Notes under the pieces: model-generated
Seen by the model: the letters and a program-made list of their open reading frames with translations, nothing else
The model's database searches: none
What the model was told of the DNA's origin: nothing
In this document: one piece after another, positions 35,706-46,689 of the stretch
How the letters are laid out: each line of letters opens with the position of its first letter
Numbering within the stretch: position 1 is the first letter of the stretch
Made by a program: the position numbers and the translations under genes
NCBI GenBank assembly: GCA_033816765.1
Contig: CM066291.1
Coordinates: 2,666,001 to 2,730,000, forward strand
DNA: 64,000 nucleotides
From: Nothopassalora personata
Lineage: Eukaryota; Ascomycota; Dothideomycetes; Mycosphaerellales; Mycosphaerellaceae
Direction of reading: 5' to 3'

Positions 35706-37119
35706 GCTGTTGTAGTGCTATCGTGTCCCGGAAGGATAGCAGGGCAGCAGCAGTGCCGCAATAACTTATACTGAAGAGTGCCGCCGCCCTGTCTCTTTCG
35801 AAGCGGATGAGGTATTATGCAGGCACTGGAGGTGCTGGCGGCCGGTCCAGTGCCCATATCCGGCACCCTCTTGGAGGGCCGACGGTGGTGTTCTTCAGTC
35901 CTGCCTCTACCGAACAGGCAAACAAACAAGCGCAGATAAACCTACAATACGTTCCACGAAACAAGCTTACCTAGTACTCGACCACTGCGCAGTCTGCGAA
36001 GTGAGTAACAGCCGGTAGACGGGAGGCCGCATTGCTTGGGAAGAGCATCGGCCCGCTGGTAAGCGTGGCGATAACGAAGACCATTGCAGGTGAATGCGCG
36101 CCAGCTTGCGCAAGTGACTTGGTGTAATGGCACACGCGTGCTAGAGGCGTGTAGATACAACACGGATGCTGCGCCAAGTGCCGCATCTTCAGGCGATGCG
36201 ATGAGTGTTGAGTGCTCGCGGAGAGCTACGTCAGTAGGATATGGCAGAGCTCGGAGTGCTGGGCAGTGACGCGGGGAGAGCTGTCGGTACGAATGCGTGT
36301 GGTTGGTGGTTGTTCTGGAGGTGCAGCTGCAGGTCCATACCAACTGGTTTGTTGTTACTGGTCGGCGAATTGCACACGATGCAAAATGGCCAATACGCGC
36401 GGCCCACCAACACCAGCTGTACGAATGTGCGAGGGTCTTGTTTGCTGGTGCATGTTACACTGAGGTCGCGACGTGGCTCGCTGAGGTGGAGTTCACTTGC
36501 ACAGGAACTGGGCGGTCCGCGCCGAGGGGCTAGCGTGAAAGGGCAATGGAAAGCTCTGTGCTTACATTCACCCGTCGCACCTCTCCTAACATTTCTGCAT
36601 CGCGGCCGCTGCTTTCGCGATGTGCTCTGGCGCTGTAGAAATGATGATGCTTGGCCCGCATCTTGCAGTTCCGAGCCTGGCCAGCTTACACGACGCTGTC
36701 ATCTTATCCAGGCAGTTAGCCCTGCGATGCGGAGGGCGGCTCTGAAGGGCGATCGAAGGAATGAAGGTGGCGAATTTGAAGGTGTCACGTAACATAATTG
36801 GCGACACGCATGATCCAGCTTGCAACGACGCGATACCTTGAGAGGTCGAGGAAAGCAATGAAAAATGACAATCAGGTCGATGTATACCATATCGAAGAAA
36901 TCATGAAGGGTGGTGTATCCCTTGCGCCGACTCCGTGTCATGCGGAAATGATTCTCAATCGCCCAAATGCCGGCGCAAGCTTTGCGCTAATTGGATATCG
37001 AAGTAGACCAGATCAAGAGATGCAATAAGAACTCGACACCATGCAATTCTTCCAAGCCCTTGCTCCTCCCGAGCCTTTCACGGCCATGCTAACGTGAAGA
37101 TCATGCTATCGTCAAATGG
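35706..37119. other. Intergenic, no supported gene
   Basis: 1.4 kb between the first and second zinc-finger genes. Overlapping frames of 130-180 codons on both strands (for example 36241-36792 + and 35942-36343 -) lack any motif and look random. Confidence 0.45.
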
Positions 37120-38432
37120 TTATGCGAGAGAAAAGGAAGCCTGCTGTGGCGTATCAACTCGATGCTGTGTAGCAATATGGCGATCAAGATGGTCTTGTCG
37201 CCCAAAGCCTTTGCTGAAGTACTTGCAGCCCTGAAAACTGCAGTAGTACTTCTTACGATTGGGATCATGCTTCAGAGCATGTCTCCCCAAGTCCTTCCTA
37301 TACTGGAAGCGTTTCTCGCAGATGGTGCAAACATGCTGACGGCTCATGTAGGGCGCGTGGGAGCGCAGATGATGAGTGAGCTCGCCTTGCGTGGGGAAGC
37401 AGGCTTTGCAGTAGCCACAAACGAAGTTCCCCGTCATGTCCTCGCGACTTCGTCTCGATCCTGGACGTGTTGCAGACTCGGTAGTGGATGCGGAGGTCGG
37501 CGATCGATTCGCGGGCAGGTCCTCGGGCGGAGCCAGATGAGTGGTGTTGATGCTAAGCGCAGTGTGATTACCGATAGCGGGTGCGCGCTTCGCCCAGCCT
37601 TGCATGGTGCCAACAACGCCATTGACCATGCCCGGCTGATAGTTTGCACTGCTTGTGACCTGCAAAGGCAAGATCGGAGATACCTGTGGAGCAAGGTGAG
37701 GAGCTTCGATGCAGGAAGGCACGTCTAGCAATGGCGTGGGCTTCATCAGCTCAGCTTCGAAAGCTGCTGCGGGATACGTGTGAAAGTCTTCGTTGATGAA
37801 CGTTCTGGTTTCCTGTGAATTATGTCGAGCACCCATCTGATGGCGCCCCTGCGCCGTCCATTGCTTCGCTGCCTTCTGCACTTGCGGTGCGCCGGGATAC
37901 CCATACATATTCGAAGAGTCCAAAGATGGACACTGGGTGCGCGTAGGGTGCGGAGGTTGTGCTGCAATGCCAGCAGCCTGGTCTAGCTCACGAGTAATTG
38001 ATTGCTGATACTGTGGCCGGAAGAGTCGATTCGCTGCTGTCGATATATGGGGGTGCCTTTGATCACTTGGCTGGCTTTGCGGATGCCAGGACAGATCAGT
38101 ATGCCCTGCTACGCCTCGGGCCTGAGATTGCGAGTCCCAGATGCCAGCGGGCTCCAGGTTGGTGAAAGAGAAGTAGTCCGGTTGCGGCGCCACAACTGGA
38201 GCTTGAACGACATCGAGATGAGGTTGAGACCGTGGAGGCGATGGTCGTCTGCATGATGCTGTGATGGGATGCCTTCCAGGCATCGACGAGGGGGTCTTTG
38301 GCAGTCCTCAGCGCAAATTAAACTTTTAGAACCGCTCAGAAGTCTTACCATGGTATTGAATTGGTTGCTTGCGACAAGACTGGCCGCGAACTGGCCACCA
38401 ACGCTGTCGAAAAGATCCCAGCTCCAGTCCAT
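37120..38432 (-). CDS. C2H2 zinc-finger protein (second of three)
   Basis: Probable transcription regulator, 419 aa in this model. Exon 1 is 38432-38349 (MDWSWDLFDSVGGQ) and exon 2 is 38295-37120, with a 53-bp intron (GTAAGA donor). A Pro/Gln/His-rich N-terminal half is followed by three fingers near the C-terminus: CGYCKACFPTQGELTHH, CTICEKRFQYRKDLGRH and CSFQGCKYFSKGFGRQDHLDRH. The last finger resembles that of the third gene (C-x4-C-K-Y...K-G-F...D-H), suggesting a tandem duplication. An in-frame ATG at 38531 would add a hydrophobic leader (MISCNSRSSAILLLLVALV), which is unlikely for a nuclear protein, so I chose the internal ATG. Confidence 0.78.
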
Positions 38433-39964
38433 ATCGTCGAAGGTACCGCCATTGGGGTTGGCTCTCGCGCTGGCCACCAGTGCGACAAGTAGTAGAAGAA
38501 TTGCGGATGATCTGCTATTGCACGAAATCATCGGCGTGCTTTGCTTAGCGAATGTGGTAGTTGTTGTGAGGCTTGTAGTGTCTGTTGACCTGTTCCCACA
38601 AAGGAGAGCTGATGGTAAAAGGACTTCATACTTACGTACGCCCGTTTGGTATATGTAGTGTCAGGGCGTTCGCATGTCGACAGAGTGAAGCCGCCCTCAG
38701 ACGTCAGGCTGGAGCTCTCGTGAAGTCGCTGCGCCTCAGCAGCCCACAAGCCGCAGTAGAGTTTCGGTGACTGATGGTCTGCAAACGCTAGCCATGACCT
38801 AGTAGGGAACATGTTTGCTCCCGCATACCGCTAGTACAGTATGCAGGGAATGCATCATTGACGACATGCCGTTGATGTCTTATTACTGAAGTTGCTCATC
38901 AAGAAACCGGGCGGTCGACGAGGTGGAGCTCACGGCCAACCACACCGAGGCTGTGGTGCGGGGATCTGTTTCCGCGACTTTCACCTCCAATGTCACGTCT
39001 CTGCTGTCTGTCGCACCAACATCCTGGTGGCTGCCGTCTTACATGTTATTATACCGGTCACCAACACGAGTCACAATGATCATCATCACGCTTCGCGAAA
39101 AATATGGCGGCCGCTTCCGACGAGATTGACGTTCCTCCAGAAGCATGCCCCTGCCATCTGATAATTTCACATCGTCATGTACTTCTACGCACCATTGCGC
39201 GTGAGTGACACGAGGTCTGCACAAGGCGGCCATACAAGCCTGATTCCCCGACGGTAGAAAACGCACGTTTACGAGCAGTAGGCATGGTACAGAGGGCCTG
39301 CAATCGATAGTGTTCCTTCGTGCGGCATCGGAGGCTGTGCACAAAAGTGCTGTGGGGTCCAAACCCCGCTCATCACATCAGCAAGCGCTCGTGAGCTGAG
39401 TGCGGTTCATGACTGACCGACCGACCGATGCATCGGTCTATTGGGTCATGTACGCCGCAACTCTACTCGTCAGACGCTCAATGCTACGGAATGCGGCAGA
39501 GGCACTCGTGCGCGGAGCACGACGCCGACACTTCCTCCATAGAGGCGTCGGTCGGCAGGATATCTGCTTCCAGCACGCTGCAAGAAGCATTGCCAGGGCA
39601 GACCTTGAAAGTCTCGGCACGCCTGAAATCAATACTGCATATATCGATACGTGCTGAGCGCAGAAGGGTCAGTTCATCGAAAAGGCTCGGAACGGGGGTC
39701 CAAACTCGAAGCGCAAAGGCCAGACAGCCATGTTTGATCTATATCCTTACACGGGGTATCTCTTGAAATACTAACACTAACACAGCTTGCCTCATGCATG
39801 TACCATATATCCTGAAATCATATGCCGTAACTCCTCAAGGACGGCGAAGAATCATACAGCCTCTCGCATCTCATGTGGTCAATTTACCAACGCCGAACGC
39901 TGCTTCACGATAAAACCGAAATGGTCGGATCAACCTGCTAATCCTGTTTGACTGTCGATCTGTG
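38433..39964. other. Intergenic, no supported gene
   Basis: 1.5 kb between the second and third zinc-finger genes. Only short frames without family features on either strand. Confidence 0.45.
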
Positions 39965-40525
39965 TCACATTAGTCGGCCTCCCGCCCGCGAACCACGTCT
40001 CGAGCTCCCCTCGAACACCCAGCCATGCCTCTTATGCATATGGCGCTTCCAGTGATCAGGCCGCTTGAAGCCTTTGTTGTTATACTTGCACTCAGCGACC
40101 TGACACATGAACTGAGCGACATCACTATGCACAGTGTTTCTGTGACGTCGCAGATCCTTGCGGAAATGGAATGCTTGCTGGCATTCATTGCAAAGATGTC
40201 CACGCGCTTCATGGTATCTTTTATGGTGGTCCATGCCGCTCTTCGTCGGGAATTCTCGATCGCAATCCTCAAGCGGCCTCGCACGAGTTCGTGGTGACGA
40301 TGGTTGAAGCTGTCCCATGCGGTTGGGGGCTTGGGGCAGTGCCCGCGCAGAAATACTTATCCATGCAATGCAAAATAAGAACACTGGAAACAGAGCAACC
40401 CCCCAACTTATTCACCGGTGGCTCGGCAGCGGTGAGATGGAGTATAGTAAGCAGGAACAAGACCAGAATTAATTTGCACATACCTCTTGGAGTCTTGCGC
40501 TCCCGCCGATCTCTCTAGCCGACAT
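39965..40525 (-). CDS. C2H2 zinc-finger protein (third of three), short
   Basis: Small finger protein. The certain part is 40384-39965. It contains a first finger that keeps only one Cys (ED-C-DREFPTKSGMDHHKRYH), then CNECQQAFHFRKDLRRH and CQVAECKYNNKGFKRPDHWKRH. The proposed start is ATG 40525 (MSAREIGGSARLQE) with exon 1 at 40525-40484, a GTATGT donor, and an acceptor at 40310 joining LQPSSPRTRARP, giving 128 aa. The 174-bp intron is long for this locus, so an extra small exon is possible. The last finger matches the one in the neighbouring gene. The N-terminal low-complexity region of its neighbours is missing, so it may be a truncated duplicate. Confidence 0.62.
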
Positions 40526-42202
40526 GTTCCAATGTCACTCCTGAGGTTGTTATCGTCCGCCAATATGCGGGACAACTATGATTGACGACCGACAGGAACA
40601 GGCACCAGAACTGCTTCACCGCATGCTGCTCGACGCCCGCGTCACTGTTGGCGGGCGACATCTTTGCGCTCGAGGTACTTCTGTTTTGCATGTATGCGCT
40701 ATGCCTCCAGGATGCGCGGCCGGACACGATCTCGAGGGCTGCCATCTGTCTGTTGCTGCACGTAGCTCGTGCTACGTTCGTGCCACAAAAGCTCGAACAC
40801 GACCGCAGCATACAGATCCGTGGCGATGCAAAGCTGAAATCGGACAGCCAGGGTGCACAACGGCTCAAACCAGCCTGTTAGCCAAATTGTGCTGCATGTT
40901 GGCAGCAGGGATCTGTCGACACGAATGCCAGCACAAGTTCACAAAAGATGACCAGGACTCTGTGTCTGCAGAAATCCGTGGGATGTTTCTCTTGCCGAGA
41001 GATCGACTTGGGCCGAGATTAGTCAGCTAACAGGGAGGCTCGAACCTGTGTCCAGTAAAGGTCCTTGGACTGGTGTCAACCAGGCCAATACCGTAGGTCT
41101 CGATATTCTGGTCGATCGGCTAAGTCATGCCTGAGGACTTCTCGAACAATATCTGCGCTGTCGGCCCAGCCTTTCTCAACTGGCTGCAGACCATGGTGGG
41201 CAGTGGTCCGGATGGCCAAGCTTGACTGCTCCTATCAAAAGCCAATACTTCAGACTCTTCAACATGAAAAATCCCTTCTCAGCGCGTGTCGAGCATGTGC
41301 ACTAGCGGGTTCCACCGCCGCGTCTCATCGGAGTGTTGAGGAGGGCTGGGCGACAAGGTCAGTGCCCAGCGCCAACATGTGGACGAAGCTGGCTGCCACG
41401 AGTTGTGATCACTCCAGTCATCACGACTGTGGTGCGTGGATTGTCTCGTCATATGTGCCCTATAGCAATGCTTGATGGCAGCTACGAGGGTTTCACAGTT
41501 TGATGCGTTTCCCGTCGGTACATGATGTGTGCTGACATCGTCTTGTGCGGCACGGCCGTCCAGAGATGGGCTGCGTAGTGTAGACATGGTCAGTGAAGAA
41601 TCGAAGAGTCCTTGTATCAAGGATTGCAGGCAGCGAGACCTATGTCAGGAAGAGCAGCACTCAGGATGGGTGCCGTTCGTCAGCGTCGCTGGCTGAAGTG
41701 AGTGTAGTGTCATCGTAGGGGTCGGGCAGTACCCAGAGTCTTCCTGGGCTGGATCGAAAGATATGCTACATGAGCGTGTAAGACCATGGCAGTCTTTACA
41801 AGACCGTCTATCTGCAGAGGGATGGTCGACATACGTGGCCGCCTTCCATTGCACAGCCACCGTCGTGCCATTGACCAATGTGAAGGACCCGAAGCCGTGA
41901 GGACGCACAGCATTTAGCGTGGTACAGCCAGTCATGATTGGACGGCGACACTCTTATATGTCGTAGCATATCGTCGCTGGATGAGAAGAGGTGAAGTTGC
42001 AGTCTCATCTGAGCAGGGAGGGGTGGTGACGTTTAAGCCGCCCGCCGACGGCAAATACCCGGCGGTAGGGTTGGCCATGTTGGTGGCCATTGCTATCATA
42101 CATCCCGGCAACCCACGTTGCTACCCATGGCGACGTAAGACAACAAACATGAGCTAATATCGACCACTCAAGTGGCCGACCCCTCCTACCTCACCATTTA
42201 TC
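40526..42202. other. Intergenic, no supported gene
   Basis: 1.7 kb. The best frame is 41645-41935 (-), 96 codons starting MTGCTTLNAVRPHGFG. It has five Cys but no signal peptide, and I do not call it. Nothing else stands out. Confidence 0.4.
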
Positions 42203-42680
42203 TCAGACCCTTCCAAAAGCTGTGGCAGCCTTCTCCTCGCCTTCAACTTCCCAGCCAGAGCATTCTGCATCAACCCCGGCCTTGCCACTCCAAAGATCTG
42301 CTTCTGAAGCCATCACGAACTCCGATCGCTCCAGGATACTCCACAAAAAGAAGACAAAGACCGCATAGCTATACCGAAAGTATGAAGTGATGAAGTCCAG
42401 CACATCGAAGGGCATAACAACATCGAAGCCGATGAAAACCAGAACCACCGACCCAGTGCTAACGCCCACGTAGGCAGCGTAAGGCATCAAGAGAGCATTC
42501 CAATGGGATCGATCACGAGAAACGCCCTGTGCCTCCAGAGCCCTGTGCCCTGCGCTCCAGGTCACCTGGAAAGCCGTGTACTAGATGACGGATCCGTAGG
42601 TGGCCAAGTCCACGAACCACCCGAAAACCGTTGCAGCAGACTTGGATGAGGCCAAGAACGGGATTGGTGGAGCGAACGAT
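42203..42680 (-). pseudogene. Amino-acid permease remnant (C-terminal third)
   Basis: C-terminal part of a fungal amino-acid permease of the YAT/AAT family, which imports amino acids across the plasma membrane. Reading on the minus strand: SKSAATVFGWFVDLATYGSV, a stop (TAG where Gln or Trp is expected), YTAFQVTWSAGHRALEAQGV, then MPYAAYVGVSTGSVVLVFIG, FDVVMPFDVLDFITSYFRYS and the cytoplasmic tail with ASEADLWSGKAGVDAE. These correspond to the last three or four membrane segments and tail. Nothing upstream resembles the first eight segments, so this is a 5'-truncated gene with a premature stop. It lies directly downstream of the RraA-like gene. Confidence 0.75.
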
Positions 42681-42953
42681 GGTCTTGATTCATTCGCACG
42701 CTGCCGAAGACAATGATATGATACACGAACCTCATGCACGCCTAAACCCGCCTGTCTGGGTGTAGAAGGCTTCGCATCGTTCACATCACAGCCACGCCTT
42801 TTCCTATTTATCAGCCTGGCTGTTGTAGCATTGCTTGTCGGTACTGAGTTTAGCTGGGGTCGAGGACATAAATCGTACCGGGTTGCCCTATCTATTCTTG
42901 GCTGCCAGGCGAGTCGACCAACGTCAGCAGTGCGTGCTCTTTGCACCACAACA

Positions 42954-43814
42954 TTATGCAAGCTTCGGCTGCTTAACATTCGCTCGATGTTTCGTCATAG
43001 ATTCTGCTACCGTGATGCCTTTCCTGATATCAGCGGCCACATTTTCATCAGCCTCAACTTGCGACGCTACGAGGTCGATGGCTTGTTCTGCCAGTCCCTG
43101 TGGTAGGCAGACGACGCCGTTGAGGTCTGCAATTAGGATGTCCCCGGGGTTGATGATGGAGTCTTGGCCTTCACTGTTAAACCGAACCGGTGCATTAATC
43201 TGGTCATCGTCATGAGCCTCGTTCAGATCCCTGAATGTGGACATCAGATCAACCCTTACCTCGCTGACCCTTGCAACTTCCTGCGGCGCTGTCGTGCCTA
43301 CGTCTTTTGCAAACACAGGATAGTCAAGATCGCGATGTTCTTGCAAGTCTCGTAACCTGCCATCGATAATCGTACCCGCGGCTCCCAGATGCTTCGCACG
43401 TGTACTCATCAGTCCGCCGTAGCATGCATTGATCATCCGAGGGGGAGCTGAGATGAAGATCACCGCTCCTGGTGGGACCGAGTCGATCTATAGCATGTCT
43501 TTATCAACGAGCCGCTTTCACATGTTCCATCGGAAGGACGTACGTAATGCCCCTGGGGCTTCGGCTCATTCTCATAGTTCTTCCTCACATATTTGACAGT
43601 ATATGCTGGACCGATCACTTTCGTTGCGCCGTCTTGTCGCTTGGGAGACCACATTGTTAGGCCTGGAAGGAAACCACCATGAGCTACTTTGAGCTTTGTC
43701 AAAGCATCGGCGACATCACAGCTTGTTTACTGTCAGTATGGTGAGTCCTATCTAATAAGGGAGCCGCTACCTGGTAAAGCTCTCCAATGCTTTGACTATG
43801 TTCTTCGTGGCCAT
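42954..43814 (-). CDS. RraA-like / 4-hydroxy-4-methyl-2-oxoglutarate aldolase-type protein
   Basis: Member of the RraA/HMG-aldolase fold (PF03737 type). Relatives cleave 4-hydroxy-4-methyl-2-oxoglutarate or 4-carboxy-4-hydroxy-2-oxoadipate to pyruvate, or decarboxylate oxaloacetate. Exons are 43814-43771, 43721-43544 and 43487-42954 (introns 49 and 56 bp), encoding 251 aa. The active-site pattern is visible: the glycine-rich loop ACYGGLMSTRAKHLGAAG, then IIDGRLRDL with the Arg-Asp pair that binds substrate and metal. PGDILIADLNGVVCLPQ near the end is another family signature. There is no targeting signal. It is transcribed away from a CitE-like lyase across about 550 bp, and both enzyme types release pyruvate or acyl-CoA units, so a shared catabolic role is plausible (inference). 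Confidence 0.87.
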
Positions 43815-44366
43815 TGCGTAAATCGACGCTGCTCACGCTTATCTCTGTGCTGCAGCTAGAGTGAGCGGATTTGGTAGGGGTTCCTTTTTTTCTAATTACT
43901 CGTCAACCCGTGTAATATAGTGAGTGTATCGGCGCGATGATGCGTGTGTAATGGCCGTCTATGTTGATGGTTGCAAGTCGATAGCCGACATCGGTGGGGT
44001 CACCTGGAGGATTCACGTGAGTCCAAATCTTGCTTGGCTGATACCGAGGCCTTCTATGCGGTGTTGCTCCTTTATGTGGACCTCGACATAGGCTCCCGTT
44101 GTGCTACATGTGTGTTCTGCTGAGATAAGGCAGGAGACTGTAGTCCGTCCTTGCAGACGATATCCTTGTTTGCGCTAGGCCGAGATCTGTCTAGATCCGG
44201 AAATAACCTCGGCTTCAATGAGCTTCGAGATGACGATGGCCGTTATGGCAGGAACAACATCTCCTTCCTTTCGACATGCAAATCGTACAGCTCGGAGCTT
44301 GCTGGAATCAAATCGACCACTAGCGGAAAACCTGTGAGCTTGTTTTCGAGCCCAACGACCACCACA
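43815..44366. promoter_or_regulatory. Divergent promoter region of the RraA-like and CitE-like genes
   Basis: 552 bp between two head-to-head start codons. No convincing TATA box or known activator site is seen. The arrangement allows shared regulation. Confidence 0.5.
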
Positions 44367-45449
44367 ATGGCAGCTTCCAACGTTGCGAAGCAGACAATTC
44401 GTCGAGCACAGCTATATGGTCAGTCTCCCCGGGATTGCACAAGCATGGCCATATATCTGTGATATGATGATACGCTCCAAACCTTTCTTGCGGGCAACTC
44501 AAGTCGCCTTGGACAAATTCTAACGCTAGGCCCAGTCCCCGGCTCCTCTATGCGCTTCCTCGAAAAGTCCCGAGGCATAACAGCCGTAGACTCCGTCGCC
44601 TACGACCTCGAAGACTCCGTAACGCCCGCCAAAAAACCCGAAGGCCGCGCCAACGTCCTAGAAATTCTCAATCGCGACCGCGCCCCCGGAATCCGCGAAC
44701 AAGCCGTACGGATCAATGCCGTTGACTCAGGTTATGCCCTGGACGACCTAACCACAATCCTCAAGGGGAAGAACCTCGACGCCATCGTCGTCCCAAAAGT
44801 CGACGCTGCCAAAGATCTCCACTTCGTTTCAGACGTTTTGAGACAGATGTTGCCGGAGCGGCATGCGCCGGGCTCGACGAATCCGGTGAAGATTGTGGCG
44901 TTGGTGGAGAGCGCGAGGAGTGTGATGGATTTGAATGCGATCTGTAAGGCTTCGCCGTATCTTTCTGGCTTGACGTTTGCTGCGGAGGACTTTGCGATGG
45001 ATCTTTCTCTCACGAGAACTCCGAGCTTGCATGAGTTCATGTATGCCCGCTCTGCCATTGTCACAGCCGCCAGGGCGCATAACTTGCCTAGTACTATCGA
45101 TCTCGTGTCAACGACGTTCCGGGGCGAGGAGGGAAAGCAGCAACTGCGAGAGGAGTCTGAGAATGGAAAGCGGTTTGGGTTTAACGGAAAGCAATGTATC
45201 CATCCTGATCAAGTCGGGGTGGTGCAAGAAGTGTTCAGCCCGAGTGAAAAGGAAGCGGAGTGGGCTGTGAGGGTGGTGCTTTGTGATCAGAAAGCCGACG
45301 CACAAGGGCGTGGGGCGTGGACGTTGGATGGGAAGATGATTGATGTGCCGGTGGTGGGGAAGGCTAAGGCTATCGTGGCGAGGGCGGAGGTTTGCGGACT
45401 TGATGTTGCTGCGTTGAAGGAGAAGTTTAAGGACGAGGAGCCGCAGTAA
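44367..45449 (+). CDS. CitE-like aldolase/lyase (HpcH/HpaI, citrate lyase beta family)
   Basis: Magnesium-dependent acyl-CoA lyase or aldolase of the citrate lyase beta-subunit family; relatives include malyl-CoA and citramalyl-CoA lyases such as CLYBL. Exons are 44367-44418 and 44536-45449 with a 117-bp intron, encoding 321 aa. The splice restores the signature LYVPGSSMRFLEKS near residue 16. Other family motifs are DSVAYDLEDSVTPAKK (catalytic Glu-Asp), IVVPKVDAAKD, KIVALVESARSVMD, LTFAAEDFAMDL and GKQCIHPDQVGVVQEVF. The length fits a stand-alone lyase, not a citrate lyase complex subunit. It is divergent from the RraA-like gene and convergent with the WrbA-like gene. Confidence 0.88.
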
Positions 45450-45626
45450 TCTATATCTAGAGGAACTGGTTCGGTGTACAGAACGAAGCCTCTAGCCAGC
45501 TTAGCATAAGAGTGAGAGAACTAAACAGCTCAGGGACATCGCACTCGGCAATTCCCTGTAGAGGTTTTCATGCTTGATGCAATTGACGTCACTTTCGTTC
45601 GATCTGACAAGATCTAGGAGGTCTCT

Positions 45627-45833
45627 CTATGCAACTGTACACTTGAACGGCAACCCACATGGTCCCTTGCTATCGTCCTTTCCCTTCTCTTGAGGCGCAG
45701 GGGATGGCTGCTGCGGTGCCTGTGCCGTCGCCTCGGGCTTGGCTGTGTTCGTAGCACCAGCAGCAGCCGCTCCGTTTGTCTGTCCACCACTCGCTGCGGC
45801 CTTCTCTTGCTTTCCAGCGGCGCTGCCATCGAG
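45627..45833 (-). other. In-frame extension beyond the WrbA stop codon
   Basis: After TGA (45836-45834), read in context TGA-C, the same frame continues for 68 sense codons to a TAG at 45629-45627. The extension is Ala/Gln/Pro/Lys-rich (KQEKAAASGGQTNG, then KPEATAQAPQQPSPAPQEKG) and ends CGLPFKCTVA. The last four residues fit a CaaX prenylation box, with a second Cys upstream. The composition is that of a linker and not of random DNA. It could be reached by stop-codon readthrough, or be an ancestral tail cut off by a recent stop. It ends close to the 3' end of the CitE-like gene. Confidence 0.5.
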
Positions 45834-46689
45834 TCACGCGAAGTTGACCTTGGAGACGTGGCCGTAGAATGCCTCACCCTGCTTGCGGGCGAGCTCGAGT
45901 TCGTTCTTGGTTGGTTGGCGGGATCCGTCACCACCCTATCGTGACGAAGTCGTCAGCATACTGCCTTGAAAGTTGATAGTGTGTGTGCGACTTACAGCGA
46001 AGGTACCAGCACCCCATGGACTTCCACCACGAACCTCATCAAGGCTGGCCAAGAGAGAGAAAGTGGTCTTGTAACCAAGTGGAACGTAGATCAAACCGTG
46101 GTGAGCGAAAGTGCTCATGGCCGCAATGGCAGTGCTCTCCTGACCACCGCCAAGCGAACCCGTCGAGACGAAGAGACCGGCATACTTGCCCCAGTAAGCT
46201 CCGGACTGCCACTGGCCACCGGTCGAGTCCCAGAAAGTTTTCCACTGAGTTGGGAAGGTACCGTATCTTGTTGCTAAAGGTAGCGTAGGTTAGCATAGGT
46301 AACTCCAACTTGAACACAGAAGCCATGAGCGTTATGAGGTTGTCTCAGATGTCGCATGATGGCTACTGTGTTTGACCGCGCTCACGGATTCCAAATAAGA
46401 ATGCGTCGTATTGCTCGAGGATCTTTGGGTCGGCGAATGGGATGGATGAGTCCTGTGGAGGAGCGTGCATGGCAGTCAAGACCTCTTGCGGGAGCGTCTC
46501 CTTGATCTGGTAGAGGTCGACTTGGCCGCCTGCGGCACGAATGCCCTCAGCTTCGGCCTCAGCCAGCTGCTTGATATGTCCCCATGTTGAATACTACGGC
46601 TTGTTAGCAGGGAGGATGCCGCAGGTATAAACACTTCAAGTCAGCTTCGGGACAGAACATACGAAAACGATTGCGATTTTCGATGCCAT
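45834..46689 (-). CDS. NAD(P)H:quinone oxidoreductase, WrbA/Pst2 type (Alt a 7-like allergen family)
   Basis: FMN flavodoxin-fold enzyme that reduces quinones by two electrons and protects against quinone redox cycling. Exons are 46689-46663, 46593-46386, 46273-45996 and 45935-45834 (introns 69, 112 and 60 bp), encoding 204 aa, the normal length of the fungal family. It starts [16 protein letters not shown], the phosphate-binding loop of FMN. It contains [20 protein letters not shown] and [20 protein letters not shown], both family signatures. The last residues are HVSKVNFA followed by TGA. Uniquely, the same frame stays open for 68 more codons after this TGA (see the separate entry). The fungal allergen Alt a 7 belongs here; the enzyme itself is housekeeping. 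Confidence 0.9.

Noticed and set aside
36241..36792. 183-codon plus-strand frame
   Set aside because: Overlaps other frames of similar length, with no domain, signal peptide or splice structure.
38433..38531. Signal-peptide start (MISCNSRSSAILLLL) for the second zinc-finger gene
   Set aside because: A secreted C2H2 regulator is unlikely, and the internal ATG gives a first exon like that of the neighbouring gene.
45627..45833. Peroxisomal readthrough isoform
   Set aside because: The extension ends CTVA, not a PTS1 tripeptide such as SKL. A lipid-anchor reading fits better.
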